64,000 bases of DNA from Photorhabdus thracensis (GCF_001010285.1 NZ_CP011104.1:2914001-2978000); one strand, 5' to 3'. Counted from the stretch's first letter, positions 15,394-28,137 are shown. Notes: generated from the sequence alone by a model not told the origin. Program-made: numbers and translations.

Positions 15394-15966
15394 TTAGCTT
15401 AACGCACCATTTTTGCGGCATTTAGCGATAGCCAAAACATCTTCTGCCAGCAGTTTTGCTGTCGCTATATCATCAATATCCCGTTTGATCAGTAGCTTAC
15501 TCAGGCAACCTTCCAGAATCAGTTCCATCTGTTTGGCAATCAGTTCACAATCTTCGATATCCAGTTGATGTAATAGCTCGGTGGTGTAATGGGAAGAACT
15601 CTGTTTTTGCAATTCAGCTAATTGATGGATAGGGTGGTCAGATTCAGGGAATGCACTACAGGCCGCGATAAACAGGCAGCCTGGATAGCGTTTCTCTTTT
15701 ACTTTTTCACCAAGTGCTGCATAACGAGCCAGTAGCTTTTGCTCTGGTGTCAGATTTTCATCCAATAACATCTGTCGTTGCCAGACTTCAATCTGTTGAC
15801 CGTGATAACGTAGGCTGTCATAAAGCAGTGCTTCCCGATCGGGCCAGAACTGCTTTAGATATTCCATATCTATGTTAAGTGAACCAAGGAGCATCTCAGT
15901 TGTGGCGGATAAGCCATGTTGCTCCAGCAAGTTTAAGACATGACTAAGAACTTGTTCTCGTTGCAC
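15394..15966 (-). CDS. yjdC: TetR-family regulator YjdC
   Basis: The 190-residue product resembles E. coli YjdC along its length. An N-terminal HTH region (about 1-50) includes FWPDREALLYDSLRYHGQQIEVW, and the ligand-binding part has KLLARYAALGEKV, RYPGCLFIAACSAFP and AKQMELILEGCLS. It lies 16 bases downstream of dsbD on the same strand, the arrangement in other enterobacteria, so the two are probably cotranscribed. The regulated genes are not evident from the sequence. Confidence 0.9.
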   Translation of the reverse strand: MQREQVLSHVLNLLEQHGLSATTEMLLGSLNIDMEYLKQFWPDREALLYDSLRYHGQQIEVWQRQMLLDENLTPEQKLLARYAALGEKVKEKRYPGCLFIAACSAFPESDHPIHQLAELQKQSSSHYTTELLHQLDIEDCELIAKQMELILEGCLSKLLIKRDIDDIATAKLLAEDVLAIAKCRKNGALS

Positions 15967-15982
15967 GGTGTTCTCCTTCAGA

Positions 15983-17710
15983 TCATTTTTGCAGATGTTG
16001 CAAATGCTTGTTAAAGCGGGTTGCGCTCATAAAACCATTTACCCGTGAATTAGTGATCTCTTTTCCTTGAGCGTCAAAAAACAGAATAGTCGGTAATCCC
16101 CGAACATTCAGTTTTTCCAAAAGCTGTTTTTGCTGTGGGCTGTTATTTGTGACATTTGCCTGTAACAGCAAGGTATCACGTAGTTGTGATTGGACCTGTG
16201 GATCACTGAAAGTATATTTTTCAAATTCTTTACAAGCGGTACACCAGTCAGCATAGAAATCAAGCATGACGGTTTTATGATTGTTTTGTGCCATTAGGTG
16301 TTCCAATTCTTGCCAGTTATTTATCTGGCGGAAATTGAGGCTGTGTTGTGATTGTTGTGTAACTGGCGTACCCCAAAACCAATCCTGCAATGGGCGGGTG
16401 GCTACCAGCATCAGAACTAACAATATCAGTTGCATGACTCTTATCCAGCCATTTTGGCTTCTGAGTGTCAGAGCAAATCCCCATCCCAGGAAACTGACCG
16501 TCAGCAGGCTCCATAACCGTATTCCCCATATATCACCGATAACTCTTTCCAGCAGGAAAACAGGCAGTGCAAGAATAATGAAGCCAAAAGCTTCTTTGAC
16601 ATATTGCATCCAAGGACCGCTGCGTGGCAGGAGTTTATGACCAAACAGGGTAACGGCAATAAGCGGTAATCCCATTCCCAAAGCATAAAGATAAAGGGTT
16701 ACTCCCCCTGCCACTGTATTACCACTTTGGGCAATGTAGAGCAGAATGGCGCTTAAAGGCGCGGTAGTACAAGGGGAGCAAATTAATCCCGCTAATGCAC
16801 CCATAGCGAATACACCGAAGAATGAGCCACTTTTTTGCTGATTACTCCAGCTGACCAGCCGGGTCTGTACAGAGGAAGGCAGTTGCAGGGAATAAAGGCC
16901 GAACATCGACAGTGCCAGTAGAATAAACAGTACTGATAAACCAATCAGCACATACGGATGTTGCAGTGCGGCCTGAAATTGTAAACCCGCAGCTGCGACA
17001 ATCAATCCAAGTAAGGTGTAGGTGATTGCCATTCCCTGAACATAGCTTAGTGTCAACCAGAAGATCTGTTTCAGGTTTTTAGGGTGTTGGCTACCAAGAA
17101 TAATGCCGGAAATCAATGGATACATTGGCAGTACACAAGGTGTAAACGCGATACCAATGCCAATCAAAAGCGCCCAAAGTGGTGAAAAAGGTAAATTTTT
17201 CTGGTCATTTGATGCGCTTTCTGGCGCTTTCTGAACAAGTTCGGTGGGTATTGCGTTAGCTCTTTTTGATGGGATAACCGTACTTAATGGAACAAGGCGG
17301 GTTTCCGGTGGGTAGCAGTATCCTGCCGCGGCACAGCCCTGATAAGTGACGACGATATTGGATTTATTATTCGCCTCTGTAATAGGAACATTGACCGTGA
17401 GTTGTTGGAAATAGACTTCAGTTTCACCGAAAAATTCATCCTGATGAGCCGTACCTTGTGGCAACGTAATTTTACCTAGTGTGGCCTGCTGTGGCTCAAT
17501 ACGAAGTTGTTTGCGGTAGAGGTAATAACCCGGTTTGATCTGCCAATTTAGTGTCAGTTTGTTGCCTTTTTGCTGAAAATCAAACATGAATGCCTGATCT
17601 GCCGGCAAATACAGGTTTTGCCCCGGTTGTTCAAACAGCGCATTCGCTGCCAGTGGGGTAAACATCGTACTGCAAAGCAGTAAAAACAATATCAGAGTAC
17701 GTTTAATCAT
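15983..17710 (-). CDS. dsbD: Thiol:disulfide interchange protein DsbD
   Basis: DsbD passes electrons from cytoplasmic thioredoxin across the inner membrane to periplasmic DsbC and DsbE. The product has a signal peptide, an N-terminal periplasmic domain with the GCAAAGYC cysteine pair, an eight-span membrane domain with the redox cysteines in TPCVLPMYP and SPCTTAPL, and a C-terminal thioredoxin-like domain with WCTACK. About 575 residues is normal for the family. The ATG at 17710, giving [13 protein letters not shown], is preferred; a GTG at 17749 would add 13 residues. The cutA gene that usually separates dsbD from dcuA is absent here. Confidence 0.95.
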   Translation of the reverse strand: MIKRTLILFLLLCSTMFTPLAANALFEQPGQNLYLPADQAFMFDFQQKGNKLTLNWQIKPGYYLYRKQLRIEPQQATLGKITLPQGTAHQDEFFGETEVYFQQLTVNVPITEANNKSNIVVTYQGCAAAGYCYPPETRLVPLSTVIPSKRANAIPTELVQKAPESASNDQKNLPFSPLWALLIGIGIAFTPCVLPMYPLISGIILGSQHPKNLKQIFWLTLSYVQGMAITYTLLGLIVAAAGLQFQAALQHPYVLIGLSVLFILLALSMFGLYSLQLPSSVQTRLVSWSNQQKSGSFFGVFAMGALAGLICSPCTTAPLSAILLYIAQSGNTVAGGVTLYLYALGMGLPLIAVTLFGHKLLPRSGPWMQYVKEAFGFIILALPVFLLERVIGDIWGIRLWSLLTVSFLGWGFALTLRSQNGWIRVMQLILLVLMLVATRPLQDWFWGTPVTQQSQHSLNFRQINNWQELEHLMAQNNHKTVMLDFYADWCTACKEFEKYTFSDPQVQSQLRDTLLLQANVTNNSPQQKQLLEKLNVRGLPTILFFDAQGKEITNSRVNGFMSATRFNKHLQHLQK

Positions 17711-17824
17711 AAGGTTAATGATCGCTAATAGAATAGAAATATTCAGCACTATAACCGAAGGCTGTCAGACCAGAAAGTGTTCTGGTTAAGATTAAGACAA
17801 TAATCAAGGGCTTTCAGAGAAGAG

Positions 17825-17849
17825 TTCAGGGGCGGTATACGCCCCTGAA
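17825..17849. terminator. Strong hairpin between dcuA and dsbD
   Basis: TTCAGGGGCG and CGCCCCTGAA form a perfect ten-base stem with a five-base loop, 20 bases beyond the dcuA stop codon. No T-run follows, so it may stabilise the dcuA mRNA 3' end or only weakly terminate. Confidence 0.5.
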
Positions 17850-17869
17850 TTAGGTTGTTATTGACGGGA

Positions 17870-19171
17870 TTAGAGGATCATACCGCCGAACAGGAAGCCG
17901 AAGGCGACAGCCAGAGCAACCCCGATGGTGCCGGGAATAAAGAACGGGTGGTTGAAGACGAAACGGCCGATACGGGTAGTTCCGGTGTCATCCATCTGAA
18001 CTGCAGCAACCAGGGTTGGATAGGTAGGCAGAATAAACAACCCGGAAACCGCGGAGAAAGAAGCGATTGCCGTCAGTGGTGTGACGTTCAGAACCAGAGC
18101 CATCGGCATCAGTGCTTTTGCGGTTGCAGCCTGTGAATAGAGCAGGGCGGAACAGAAGAAGAAAATAACCGCCAGCAACCAGGGTTGAGATTGGATTAAG
18201 CCGCCGGCAGTGCCTTTGATCCAATCAATATTCGCCTGTACAAAAGTGTCACCTAGCCATGCAACACCCAGAATACAGATACATGCGCTCATTCCTGCTT
18301 TAAAGGTACTGGAATTCAGGATGGCGTCAGTATCAACTGAGCAGGACATCGTAGTGATAGTTGCGACACTCAGCATAATGATCAGAATAGCGTGAGTAGT
18401 GTTCATCAGTGGCTCTTCAACCAGACCGATACTTGGGCTATTGACGATAGCGTAAATAACAACACTGATAACGCCAGCTAAGAACAACAGGACAGAAGCC
18501 TTAGCCCTTGGTTTAACTTCAATCTGTTTGCTGCCACGCAGAGTCACCAGGTTGTCTGCCAGACGTTTCAGATAAACAGGATCATCAGACAGTTTGGAAT
18601 TAAACATCCAGGAGACGATGAAGGACATCAGAACGATAGCCGCGAAAGTCGATGGTAATAGGACCATCAGCAGATGAATATAGCTGACACCGTGGCCTTC
18701 CATCAGAGAAGACATATAAACGACCGCAGCGGAGATTGGCGAGGCGGTGATACCAATCTGGGCTGCGACAACCGCAGTGGAAAGTGGACGGCATGGTTTA
18801 ATGCCTTGTTCTTTTGCAACTTCAGCAATTACCGGCAGTGCTGACAGAGAGATGTTACCTGTACCTGCAAACAGTGTCAGGAAATAGGTAACGATAGGTG
18901 CGAGGATTGTGATGTATTTTGGGTTCTTACGCAGTAATTTTTCAGTTTGTTGAACCAAATAGTCCAGACCACCGGCAACTTGCATGGCAGAGATTGCCGC
19001 GATAACCGCCATAATGATGGAAATAACATCGAATGGAATATGCCCCGGTTTAACACCAATTGCTGACAGCACCAGAACGCCAAGACCACCGGCAAATCCA
19101 ATGCCGATCCCCCCCAATCTTGCACCCAGGAAGATGGCCAGCAGAACGATAACCAATTCTACGGCTAACAT
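17870..19171 (-). CDS. dcuA: Anaerobic C4-dicarboxylate transporter DcuA
   Basis: DcuA is an inner-membrane exchanger of aspartate, fumarate, malate and succinate. The 433-residue product is close to E. coli DcuA throughout (LGGIGIGFAGGLGVLVL, FDVISIIMAVIAAISAMQVAGGLDYL, MNTTHAILIIMLSV, VSGLFILPTYPTLVAAVQMDD). It lies downstream of aspA on the same strand, 141 bases from the aspA stop codon, as in other enterobacteria. With aspA and the frd genes it supplies fumarate for anaerobic respiration. Confidence 0.96.
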   Translation of the reverse strand: MLAVELVIVLLAIFLGARLGGIGIGFAGGLGVLVLSAIGVKPGHIPFDVISIIMAVIAAISAMQVAGGLDYLVQQTEKLLRKNPKYITILAPIVTYFLTLFAGTGNISLSALPVIAEVAKEQGIKPCRPLSTAVVAAQIGITASPISAAVVYMSSLMEGHGVSYIHLLMVLLPSTFAAIVLMSFIVSWMFNSKLSDDPVYLKRLADNLVTLRGSKQIEVKPRAKASVLLFLAGVISVVIYAIVNSPSIGLVEEPLMNTTHAILIIMLSVATITTMSCSVDTDAILNSSTFKAGMSACICILGVAWLGDTFVQANIDWIKGTAGGLIQSQPWLLAVIFFFCSALLYSQAATAKALMPMALVLNVTPLTAIASFSAVSGLFILPTYPTLVAAVQMDDTGTTRIGRFVFNHPFFIPGTIGVALAVAFGFLFGGMIL

Positions 19172-19312
19172 AATATTTACTCCTTGAAATAATTAAAAAT
19201 TTGAAAATTTTAGGTTAATACTTTGTGCATGTAGGGAAGTAAAAAGGCACGCTATCCGGTTGGAGTTGCGTGCCTTAATCGCTAAGAGCTATTTTTTATT
19301 ATATTCAACAAC

Positions 19313-20737
19313 TTAATCTTCAAAACGTTTTGCCTTATAAGCCGGGCGTTTTAGGTTTTCTACACAGAAGATATCATCCAGCTCGGTTTCGGTCAGTAAG
19401 CCACGTTCCAGCACAACTTCACGAACACTCTTACCAGTTTCAGCGCAGATCTTACCGACAATATCACCATTGTGGTGACCAATGAATGGGTTCAGATAAG
19501 TGACGATACCGATCGAGTTGAATACGAAACTTTCGCAAACTTCTTTGTTCGCCGTGATGCCGTTAATGCATTTTTCTACCAGGTTGCAACAAGCGTTGTT
19601 TAACAGGGAGATAGATTCAAACATGGCCTGACCAATAGCAGGTTCCATTACGTTTAATTGTAACTGACCCGCTTCGGATGCCATAGTAACACAAATATCG
19701 TTGCCGATAACCTTGAAGCAAACCTGATTCACAACTTCTGGAATAACAGGGTTAACTTTTGCCGGCATGATAGAAGAACCTGCCTGCAATTCGGGCAGGT
19801 TAATTTCGTTCAGACCGGCACGAGGACCGGAAGAGAGCAAACGCAAATCATTACAGATTTTAGACAGTTTAACAGCCAGACGTTTCAGCGCGCCGTGAAC
19901 CATAACATAAGCGCCGCAGTCGGAGGTTGCTTCAATCAGGTCCTCGGCGGGTATGCAAGGTAAACCAGTGACTTCGGCCAGTTTTTCAACAGCCAATCTT
20001 TGATAACCTGGTGCGGTGTTCAGACCGGTGCCGATAGCAGTAGCACCAAGGTTAACTTCCAACAACAGTTGAGAAGTCCGATTCAGGTTTTTAACTTCTT
20101 CTTTCAGCAGGATTGAGAATGCGTTGAATTCCTGTCCCAGCGTCATAGGAACTGCGTCCTGTAACTGGGTGCGACCCATTTTCAGAATGTCATCAAATTC
20201 TTTGGCTTTTTTATCGAAGCCGGCGATCAATAGTTCAAGAGACTCGATCAGTTTCGTGATGGCATTATAAACTGCGATACGGAAACCGGTTGGGTAGGCG
20301 TCGTTGGTTGACTGGCTTTTATTCAGATGGTCATTAGGGTTCAGGTGCTCATATTCACCTTTTTTATGGCCTAACAATTCCAAACCGATGTTTGCCAGAA
20401 CCTCGTTGGTATTCATGTTGAGTGAAGTACCGGCACCGCCTTGAAATACGTCAACTGGGAACTGGTCCATACATTTGCCAGTATTGAGCACTTCGTCGCA
20501 GGCTTTGATAATGATATCCGCAATTTTTTTAGGAATGGTTTGCAATTCCTTGTTAGCTAAGGCGGCGGCTTTTTTTACCATCACCATGCCACGGATAAAT
20601 TCGGGTACATCATTAATGGTGTTGTTACTGATGTAGAAGTTTTCAATCGCACGTAAGGTGTGAATACCGTAATAGGCTTCAGCGGGGACTTCTCGTTTAC
20701 CTAACAGGTCTTCTTCGATACGAATGTTGTTTGACAT
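19313..20737 (-). CDS. aspA: Aspartate ammonia-lyase
   Basis: AspA deaminates L-aspartate to fumarate and ammonia in the cytoplasm. The 474-residue product carries the fumarase/aspartase signature [11 protein letters not shown] and the conserved segments [21 protein letters not shown] and [18 protein letters not shown], and it has the usual family length. It heads the aspA-dcuA cluster. A CRP-type site lies about 190 bases upstream, consistent with catabolite control of this gene. Confidence 0.97.
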   Translation of the reverse strand: MSNNIRIEEDLLGKREVPAEAYYGIHTLRAIENFYISNNTINDVPEFIRGMVMVKKAAALANKELQTIPKKIADIIIKACDEVLNTGKCMDQFPVDVFQGGAGTSLNMNTNEVLANIGLELLGHKKGEYEHLNPNDHLNKSQSTNDAYPTGFRIAVYNAITKLIESLELLIAGFDKKAKEFDDILKMGRTQLQDAVPMTLGQEFNAFSILLKEEVKNLNRTSQLLLEVNLGATAIGTGLNTAPGYQRLAVEKLAEVTGLPCIPAEDLIEATSDCGAYVMVHGALKRLAVKLSKICNDLRLLSSGPRAGLNEINLPELQAGSSIMPAKVNPVIPEVVNQVCFKVIGNDICVTMASEAGQLQLNVMEPAIGQAMFESISLLNNACCNLVEKCINGITANKEVCESFVFNSIGIVTYLNPFIGHHNGDIVGKICAETGKSVREVVLERGLLTETELDDIFCVENLKRPAYKAKRFED

Positions 20738-20926
20738 GAGAACCTTCTTATTAGATTACGTTTTTACTGTCTAATTATGCGCTTTTAAATAATTATGTTG
20801 CCAACAGCAATAGTTATGATAAACCCTTCATCACCAGATTGCTGGCGTGATCATATGCTGGTTAGCAATAAATGCATTGAAGCTGGATCACTTTATAGTG
20901 GTATTTGTTTAACGTGATTTGATATA

Positions 20927-20942
20927 TGTGATATTCATCACA
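20927..20942. promoter_or_regulatory. CRP-type binding site upstream of aspA
   Basis: TGTGATATTCATCACA is an exact TGTGA-N6-TCACA palindrome. It lies between divergent aspA and fxsA, nearer fxsA. The remaining 20738-21111 region shows no gene. Confidence 0.7.
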
Positions 20943-21111
20943 ATTATGGGCCTGATCAGTAAGATTTTCAAAAGATTGAAAACGATGGCTGTGACCCCAA
21001 TCAAATCTCTAATAAACTGAGAAAATGTTAATTTGGTTGTTCCTTGGATTCTGTTGATATGATTTATTCAGGACATAACCTTTTCATCCCAATCAATTGA
21101 AGGAGCACCAA

Positions 21112-21603
21112 GTGCGTTGGTTGCCATTGATCCTGATATTTTTGCTTGTCTACATTGAGTCAACCTTATTTGTACGTGTTGCCTCTGAATTAGGTGTGTT
21201 GTTAACTCTGCTACTGGTGCTGTTTACTTCTTGTGTTGGTATTTCTCTGGTACGTAATCAGGGAATAAAGAATTTTATCCAGATTCAGCAAAAGCTGGTT
21301 GCCGGGGAGAGTCCGGCGGCAGAAATGGTAAAAAGCGTCTCTCTTTTGCTGGCGGGTTTCCTATTACTATGCCCTGGCTTTTTTACTGATTTCCTGGGCT
21401 TGCTGCTGTTACTGCCGCCGGTTCAAAAAACATTAATGATGAAACTGATGCCACATATCAATTTCTATCGTCCTCATAATAGCGGTGGGTTCAGACGGGA
21501 TAATAATACCTTTGAAGGGGAATACGAGCGCAAGCAAGATGATCCCTCCCGTAAATTGAACGATGCCAAACCTGATGATGACGAGCATAAGCCCTCTCGT
21601 TGA
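21112..21603 (+). CDS. fxsA: Membrane protein FxsA
   Basis: FxsA is an inner-membrane protein whose overproduction relieves exclusion of phage T7 by the F plasmid. The product has about 163 residues with three to four hydrophobic segments in the first 110 residues, the conserved stretches LVRNQGIKNF, AAEMVKSVSLLLAG and PGFFTDFLGLLLLLPPVQK, and a charged C-terminal tail. GTG at 21112 is chosen because AAGGAG lies six bases upstream and homologues begin RWLP. It precedes groES as in E. coli. Confidence 0.92.
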   Translation: MRWLPLILIFLLVYIESTLFVRVASELGVLLTLLLVLFTSCVGISLVRNQGIKNFIQIQQKLVAGESPAAEMVKSVSLLLAGFLLLCPGFFTDFLGLLLLLPPVQKTLMMKLMPHINFYRPHNSGGFRRDNNTFEGEYERKQDDPSRKLNDAKPDDDEHKPSR

Positions 21604-21687
21604 CAAGAGGTTATCTTCTGAATGTTTTGTTAAATCATCGGTTTTTTTCTGTAGGTAAGAAAAAAGTAAAATATTTTTTTGCCTGCC

Positions 21688-21714
21688 CTTGAAGTATCAT
21701 AAATAAGTCCCCAT
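21688..21714 (+). promoter_or_regulatory. Heat-shock (sigma-32) promoter of groESL
   Basis: CTTGAA at 21688-21693 is followed after 15 bases by CCCCAT at 21709-21714, an excellent match to the sigma-32 consensus. It lies 87 bases upstream of groES. The sigma-32 gene rpoH is also in this window. Confidence 0.9.
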
Positions 21715-21728
21715 TTAATTTATTATGA

Positions 21729-22094
<366 letters not shown>

Positions 22095-22131
22095 TTGTTG
22101 CGCTTAGATCTTCTTAACTGAACGAATTTAA

Positions 22132-23790
<1,659 letters not shown>

Positions 23791-23831
23791 TGTGACGAAA
23801 GTCGCACTGCTTTGATGTAGCTATACGTCTT

Positions 23832-23867
23832 GTGTGAGCAGGTTAATCCTGCTCACACGTCTTTTTA
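23832..23867 (+). terminator. groESL terminator
   Basis: GTGTGAGCAGG and CCTGCTCACAC form a perfect eleven-base stem followed by GTCTTTTTAT, 42 bases after groEL. Confidence 0.9.
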
Positions 23868-23921
23868 TAGAAAACATGCCGCAACAAGCTGAATAGTTGT
23901 GTGATTCAAACTCAAAATAAG

Positions 23922-24282
23922 TCACTGGCTGTGACAATAGCGATTTTCCCCACCACGAAGTTGCAATCCACGATTTCGGTAAATTCTTGTGATCCGTCCC
24001 GTGTCAGATATATTGATACTTTTTTCTGGATCAGATGCTAAATTCAGATAGTAGTCGCTTTTCTCACTATGCCTCGTACAAATAATCCACCGATTCCCGC
24101 AGAGAATTTTCTCTTTTCTCAAAGCTAACTCCTATAGGAGGAAACTTAACAGGTCGATTTCCGGTGGTGAACCCCAAAATTAGACGTCTTTTGGAAAGAG
24201 TAAACACTGAAGTTGCCGAGCTGTCGTAGTAAAAATATATCTTTAACTTTAGAAAAAACGAGCTTATTAGACTAGAATTCAT
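23922..24282 (-). other. Gap with two overlapping weak reverse frames
   Basis: Between the groEL terminator and the LysR gene, two minus-strand frames overlap (about 24282-24067 and 24122-23922). Read one after the other with a frameshift they could be a decayed gene of roughly 110 codons. No family is recognised and no good start is visible, so this may equally be noncoding. Confidence 0.2.
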
Positions 24283-24318
24283 TTATTCATAGGATTTTGG
24301 AAAAAAATTCAAATATCT

Positions 24319-25227
24319 ATGCACAAATTCAATAGATCTACAGAAATGGCTGTATTCGTTCAGGTAATTGAGTCGGAAAGCCTCTCTGCTGCTGCTCGCA
24401 AGCTCGGCATGACGCCATCAGCAGTCAGTAAGCTTATCAATCGACTAGAGATACGACTCGGTGTACGGTTGCTCAATAGAACAACACGTAAGCTTCAGTT
24501 AACACCTGAGGGTTCTGTTTTCTATGAGCGCAGTATTAGGATTTTGGAGGACATCGTAGTCGCTGAACAAGAAGCAAATCAGGGGGCGGTGCCTCGTGGA
24601 CGAATACGCGTGCATTGCCATGTTGCGTTTGGAAAACACTGCTTGATGCCTTTGTTGCCGGATTTTCTGCAACGCTACCCGGAGATCACACTCGATATCT
24701 CATTGTGCGACTTGGTAGTGGATTTACTTGATGATCGCAGTGATGTGGCGATTCGCGTTGGTCCTCTGGACGACTCGCGTCTTATGGTGCGGTGGTTGGG
24801 TTCAAGCCGAATGGTTGTGGTAGGGGCTCCTTCATATCTTGAAAGGATGGGGATACCTTCTATGCCTGGAGACCTTGGTCGCTACAATCGGCTCGGTTTT
24901 GGCTTTACTCGTCATGTGAAAGCTTGGCCTTTCATCGATTCAGAAGAGCGGGTGCAACAACTGCCTTCAGGAAATTTGTTGCTGGGTGATGGAGAAACCA
25001 TGCGTAAAGCTGCGATAGCCGGCCTTGGTTTAGCACGTCTGGCACGTTTCCATGTGAATGCCGATATTCAGGCTGGTTTGCTGCTACCTGTACTTGAAAA
25101 TTATAATCCTGGTGATGAGGAAAAAATATATGCAGTTTTTGTTGGCTCAGGCCGCCAATTCCCATCACGAGTTCGAGTATTTCTGGACTATCTGACAGAG
25201 AATATCCACATTGGTGATGGGGAGTGA
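24319..25227 (+). CDS. LysR-family transcriptional regulator
   Basis: The 302-residue product has an N-terminal winged HTH (about 5-64: ESESLSAAARKLGMTPSAVSKLINRLE, with RLLNRTTRKLQLT) and a substrate-binding domain from about residue 90, in the subgroup resembling DsdC/AaeR-like regulators. The target is unknown. No divergently transcribed partner gene is present, which is unusual for LysR regulators: the flanking intervals (23868-24318 and 25228-25931) hold no convincing gene. It stands where E. coli has yjeH or nothing, so it may have been acquired. ATG 24346 is an alternative start. Confidence 0.85.
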   Translation: MHKFNRSTEMAVFVQVIESESLSAAARKLGMTPSAVSKLINRLEIRLGVRLLNRTTRKLQLTPEGSVFYERSIRILEDIVVAEQEANQGAVPRGRIRVHCHVAFGKHCLMPLLPDFLQRYPEITLDISLCDLVVDLLDDRSDVAIRVGPLDDSRLMVRWLGSSRMVVVGAPSYLERMGIPSMPGDLGRYNRLGFGFTRHVKAWPFIDSEERVQQLPSGNLLLGDGETMRKAAIAGLGLARLARFHVNADIQAGLLLPVLENYNPGDEEKIYAVFVGSGRQFPSRVRVFLDYLTENIHIGDGE

Positions 25228-25931
25228 TAATTGCTAAATATGACATCATGAAAATGCTTGGTTGAGTGTTATTATGGTGTCAATGGATACTATTTTCAAT
25301 ATTTCTACTGAAGGGGACAGCTCTTCTTTAGCTCATGTTTCTTGTTTGCGAGCGGCTGTTAATGATCACTTTTTCACTCGCTGTCGATAGTCCCTTTATA
25401 ATAGTGTATCTAATATTTTCTATTGATTCAGTGATGTATCATCCCCGATATGTCAGTTGTTAGTGTGACAATTTAAAAATATAAAGTCTTCAGATAATTA
25501 ATATAAAAAATACCATTATATTTAATCTCTTAGAGTAGTAATTAAAAAATTCGTAATTATTTAAATATAATAAAATCCATGTGAAATTTAGATGAATATA
25601 ATATCTAAATTTTTTAATAGGTGAATTTCCATAAGAGGTAATATCATATATTTTCTCTATAGAAAAATGAAATAGAGTTAATTAAATTGGCACGATTTAT
25701 GGTTTTTTTAACATTTTTATTAAGTTTTTGTGCTTACACTATTAATGGAACGTAACGGGTATCACTTATTTTCTCTATTTTTCGCTGAATTCATACTGGT
25801 GCAGAAAGTTTCTGGCTTAAATACTTCACCTTAAGGAGGGATTTTATAAATTATTTGTTTTGCGATATTGGTGTACAACAAGGTATATTGATGATTAGTT
25901 GTGAAATTTCCAACGATAAATGGGGAAAGAC
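25228..25931. other. AT-rich intergenic region
   Basis: About 700 bases with high AT content, especially 25480-25680. AAGGAGGG at about 25833-25840 resembles a ribosome-binding site, but no frame starts at proper distance from it. No gene or recognised RNA is seen. Confidence 0.4.
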
Positions 25932-26276
25932 ATGCGAATTAAAGTTTTGCTCAGTGCTTCAGCATTGTTACTATTAGCAGGGTGTACAGCCACAAATCAA
26001 TTAACTTCCGGCGGTTCACAGGTTCGTTTTGTTGATACTAAGCCAGGCAGTGAGTGCCAGTTATTAGGTGAAGTGGCAGGTACTCAAAGTAACTGGATGA
26101 CTGGCGTAAGTAATGAGAGTAGCTCAATGCGTGGTGCGGCTAATGATTTACGCAATAAAGCCGCAGCTATGGGCGGAAATGTGATCTATGGTGTAACCAG
26201 TCCAAGTGAAAGTTTGTTATCGAGCTTTGTTCCACTGGACAGTAAAATGATTGGTCAAGTCTATAAATGTCAGTAA
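25932..26276 (+). CDS. yjeI: DUF4156 lipoprotein YjeI
   Basis: The ~114-residue product is a predicted outer- or inner-membrane lipoprotein: a signal peptide ends in the lipobox LLAGC (cleavage before Cys near residue 18). The mature part matches YjeI/DUF4156 (PGSECQLLGEVAGTQSNW, SMRGAANDLRNKAAAMGGNVIYG, GQVYKC). Function is unknown. ATG 25932 is chosen because GGGGAA lies just upstream; ATG 25920 would add four residues. It is adjacent to epmB as in E. coli. Confidence 0.9.
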   Translation: MRIKVLLSASALLLLAGCTATNQLTSGGSQVRFVDTKPGSECQLLGEVAGTQSNWMTGVSNESSSMRGAANDLRNKAAAMGGNVIYGVTSPSESLLSSFVPLDSKMIGQVYKCQ

Positions 26277-26335
26277 TTGTATTCTAGGTTTGAATGACAT
26301 GCCCGGCTGAAAAGCATCCGGGCATGGATTTTCTG

Positions 26336-27364
26336 TTAATTTTGCCTGAGTCCCAAATCTAATGGCGTTTTACTCGGTTCTCCGCCGATCTCCCTTGCCA
26401 GACGTGGCACCAGATAACCTGAAACTTTTGTCAGTAATTCCCGGATAAGCCCTCTGGCTTCCTCATCACTGACCATAAAATGAGCGGCTCCTTGTACCTT
26501 ATCCAGTACATGAATGTAATAGGGCAGAATACCCGCATCAAACAGAGCGTTGCTCAGATCAGCCAAAATAGCCGAGTGATTATTGACACCGCGTAATAGC
26601 ACACTTTGGTTTAGTAACGTGACGCCTGTTTGTTTTAGCATCATCATACTATTCCGTAAGGGTGGGTCGATCTCATTGGCATGATTGATATGCGTCACCA
26701 TGATCACTTGTAATCTCGATTGTGACAGCCGATCGCAAAGCGTTGTTGTGATCCGGGCAGGGATAACCACAGGCAGACGGGTGTGAATGCGTAGTCGTCT
26801 GATATGGGAAATTTTCTCCAGGTTGCTGATCAACCAGTCCAATTCATGATCTTTTGCCATTAACGGATCGCCGCCAGAGAAGATAATCTCATCAAGTTCA
26901 GGATGCTGTTGAATATAATTTAACGCTTGCTGCCAGTTGCGCTTATTACCTTTGTTATCCTCGTATGGGAAATGACGGCGGAAACAGTAACGACAGTTAA
27001 CCGCGCATCCTCCTTTAACCAGCAGTAGTGCGCGGTTACGGTATTTATGCAATAAACCGGGAACGGCACTTCGCTGTTCATCCAGAGGATCGGTGGAAAA
27101 ACCAGCTGTAAGCGTAAATTCCTCTGGTGTCGTTATGACCTGAAGTAGCAATGGATCATTAGGATCGTTTGCTTGCATACGGGCAGCAAAGGCTCTGGGT
27201 ACTCGCAGTGGAAACAGGCGACGAGCGCCACTCCCTTTGGTTAATCCCGGGTGTTCATGTAACGACAGCAATTGTAATAGTTCGTCAGGATCGGTAATAA
27301 CGTCTGTAAGTTGTTTCAACCAGTCTTCTCTGATGAGGATCTTTGGGGTTATAATATGCGCCAT
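26336..27364 (-). CDS. epmB: EF-P beta-lysylation protein EpmB
   Basis: EpmB is a radical-SAM lysine 2,3-aminomutase converting (S)-alpha-lysine to (R)-beta-lysine for modification of elongation factor P. The 342-residue product has the radical-SAM motif CAVNCRYCFRRHFPYED, the FSGGDPL glycine-rich motif and the IHTRLPVVIP strand. It is divergent from efp, its eventual substrate, with about 40 bases between start codons. EpmA, which attaches the beta-lysine, is encoded at 34065-35042. Confidence 0.96.
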   Translation of the reverse strand: MAHIITPKILIREDWLKQLTDVITDPDELLQLLSLHEHPGLTKGSGARRLFPLRVPRAFAARMQANDPNDPLLLQVITTPEEFTLTAGFSTDPLDEQRSAVPGLLHKYRNRALLLVKGGCAVNCRYCFRRHFPYEDNKGNKRNWQQALNYIQQHPELDEIIFSGGDPLMAKDHELDWLISNLEKISHIRRLRIHTRLPVVIPARITTTLCDRLSQSRLQVIMVTHINHANEIDPPLRNSMMMLKQTGVTLLNQSVLLRGVNNHSAILADLSNALFDAGILPYYIHVLDKVQGAAHFMVSDEEARGLIRELLTKVSGYLVPRLAREIGGEPSKTPLDLGLRQN

Positions 27365-27402
27365 TTTTTGGCTAAGCCATTTTGTTTAAATTAGAGGGTC
27401 TC

Positions 27403-27969
27403 ATGGCTACTTATAGTACCAACGAATTCCGTTCAGGTCTTAAAATCATGTTAGATGGCGAGCCATGCTCTGTTATTGAGAGTGAATTTGTTAAGCCGGG
27501 CAAAGGCCAGGCATTTGCCCGTACTCGTATTCGTAAGCTGATTTCAGGCAAACTATTGGAAAAAACGTTCAAGTCTACTGATTCTGTAGATGCTGCAGAC
27601 GTAATGGATATGAACCTGACTTACCTGTATAACGATGGTGAGTTTTGGCACTTTATGAACAACGAAACCTTCGAGCAGTTAGCTGCTGATGAAAAAGCCG
27701 TTGGAGAGAATGCGAAATGGTTGGTTGAGCAGGCTGAGTGTATCCTGACTTTGTGGAATGGTCAGCCTATCTCTGTAACGCCACCAAACTTTGTTGAACT
27801 GGAAATCATTGAGACTGATCCAGGTCTGAAAGGTGACACCGCGGGTACAGGTGGTAAACCAGCAACTCTGAGCACTGGTGCTGTGGTAAAAGTGCCTCTG
27901 TTTGTACAAATCGGTGAAGTGATTAAAGTGGATACTCGTTCTGGCGAATATGTTTCCCGTGTAAAATAA
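27403..27969 (+). CDS. efp: Elongation factor P
   Basis: EF-P relieves ribosome stalling at polyproline. The 188-residue product has the KOW-like N-terminal domain with the modified lysine in [10 protein letters not shown] and two OB-fold domains, ending [11 protein letters not shown] 27403 gives the standard [12 protein letters not shown] start. Both EpmA and EpmB are present in the window, so the lysine is probably beta-lysylated. Confidence 0.98.
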   Translation: MATYSTNEFRSGLKIMLDGEPCSVIESEFVKPGKGQAFARTRIRKLISGKLLEKTFKSTDSVDAADVMDMNLTYLYNDGEFWHFMNNETFEQLAADEKAVGENAKWLVEQAECILTLWNGQPISVTPPNFVELEIIETDPGLKGDTAGTGGKPATLSTGAVVKVPLFVQIGEVIKVDTRSGEYVSRVK

Positions 27970-27989
27970 CCGCTGGTTGTATTCGGTAA

Positions 27990-28024
27990 AAACCGCTGTT
28001 TTGGCAACAGACTGCGGTTTTTCT
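27990..28024 (+). terminator. efp terminator
   Basis: AAACCGC and GCGGTTT flank an inner CTGTT/AACAG hairpin, with a five-base T-run ending in TTTTTC. Confidence 0.8.
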
Positions 28025-28137
28025 TTAATTGATGTGGAAGGCAATAAGCTATTTTGTTTTCAGATCGCCGTAATATTATTCTATTGATACCACAATTTTA
28101 CACGATTATAATCCGCCTTCATTTCTAATAAGTTATT

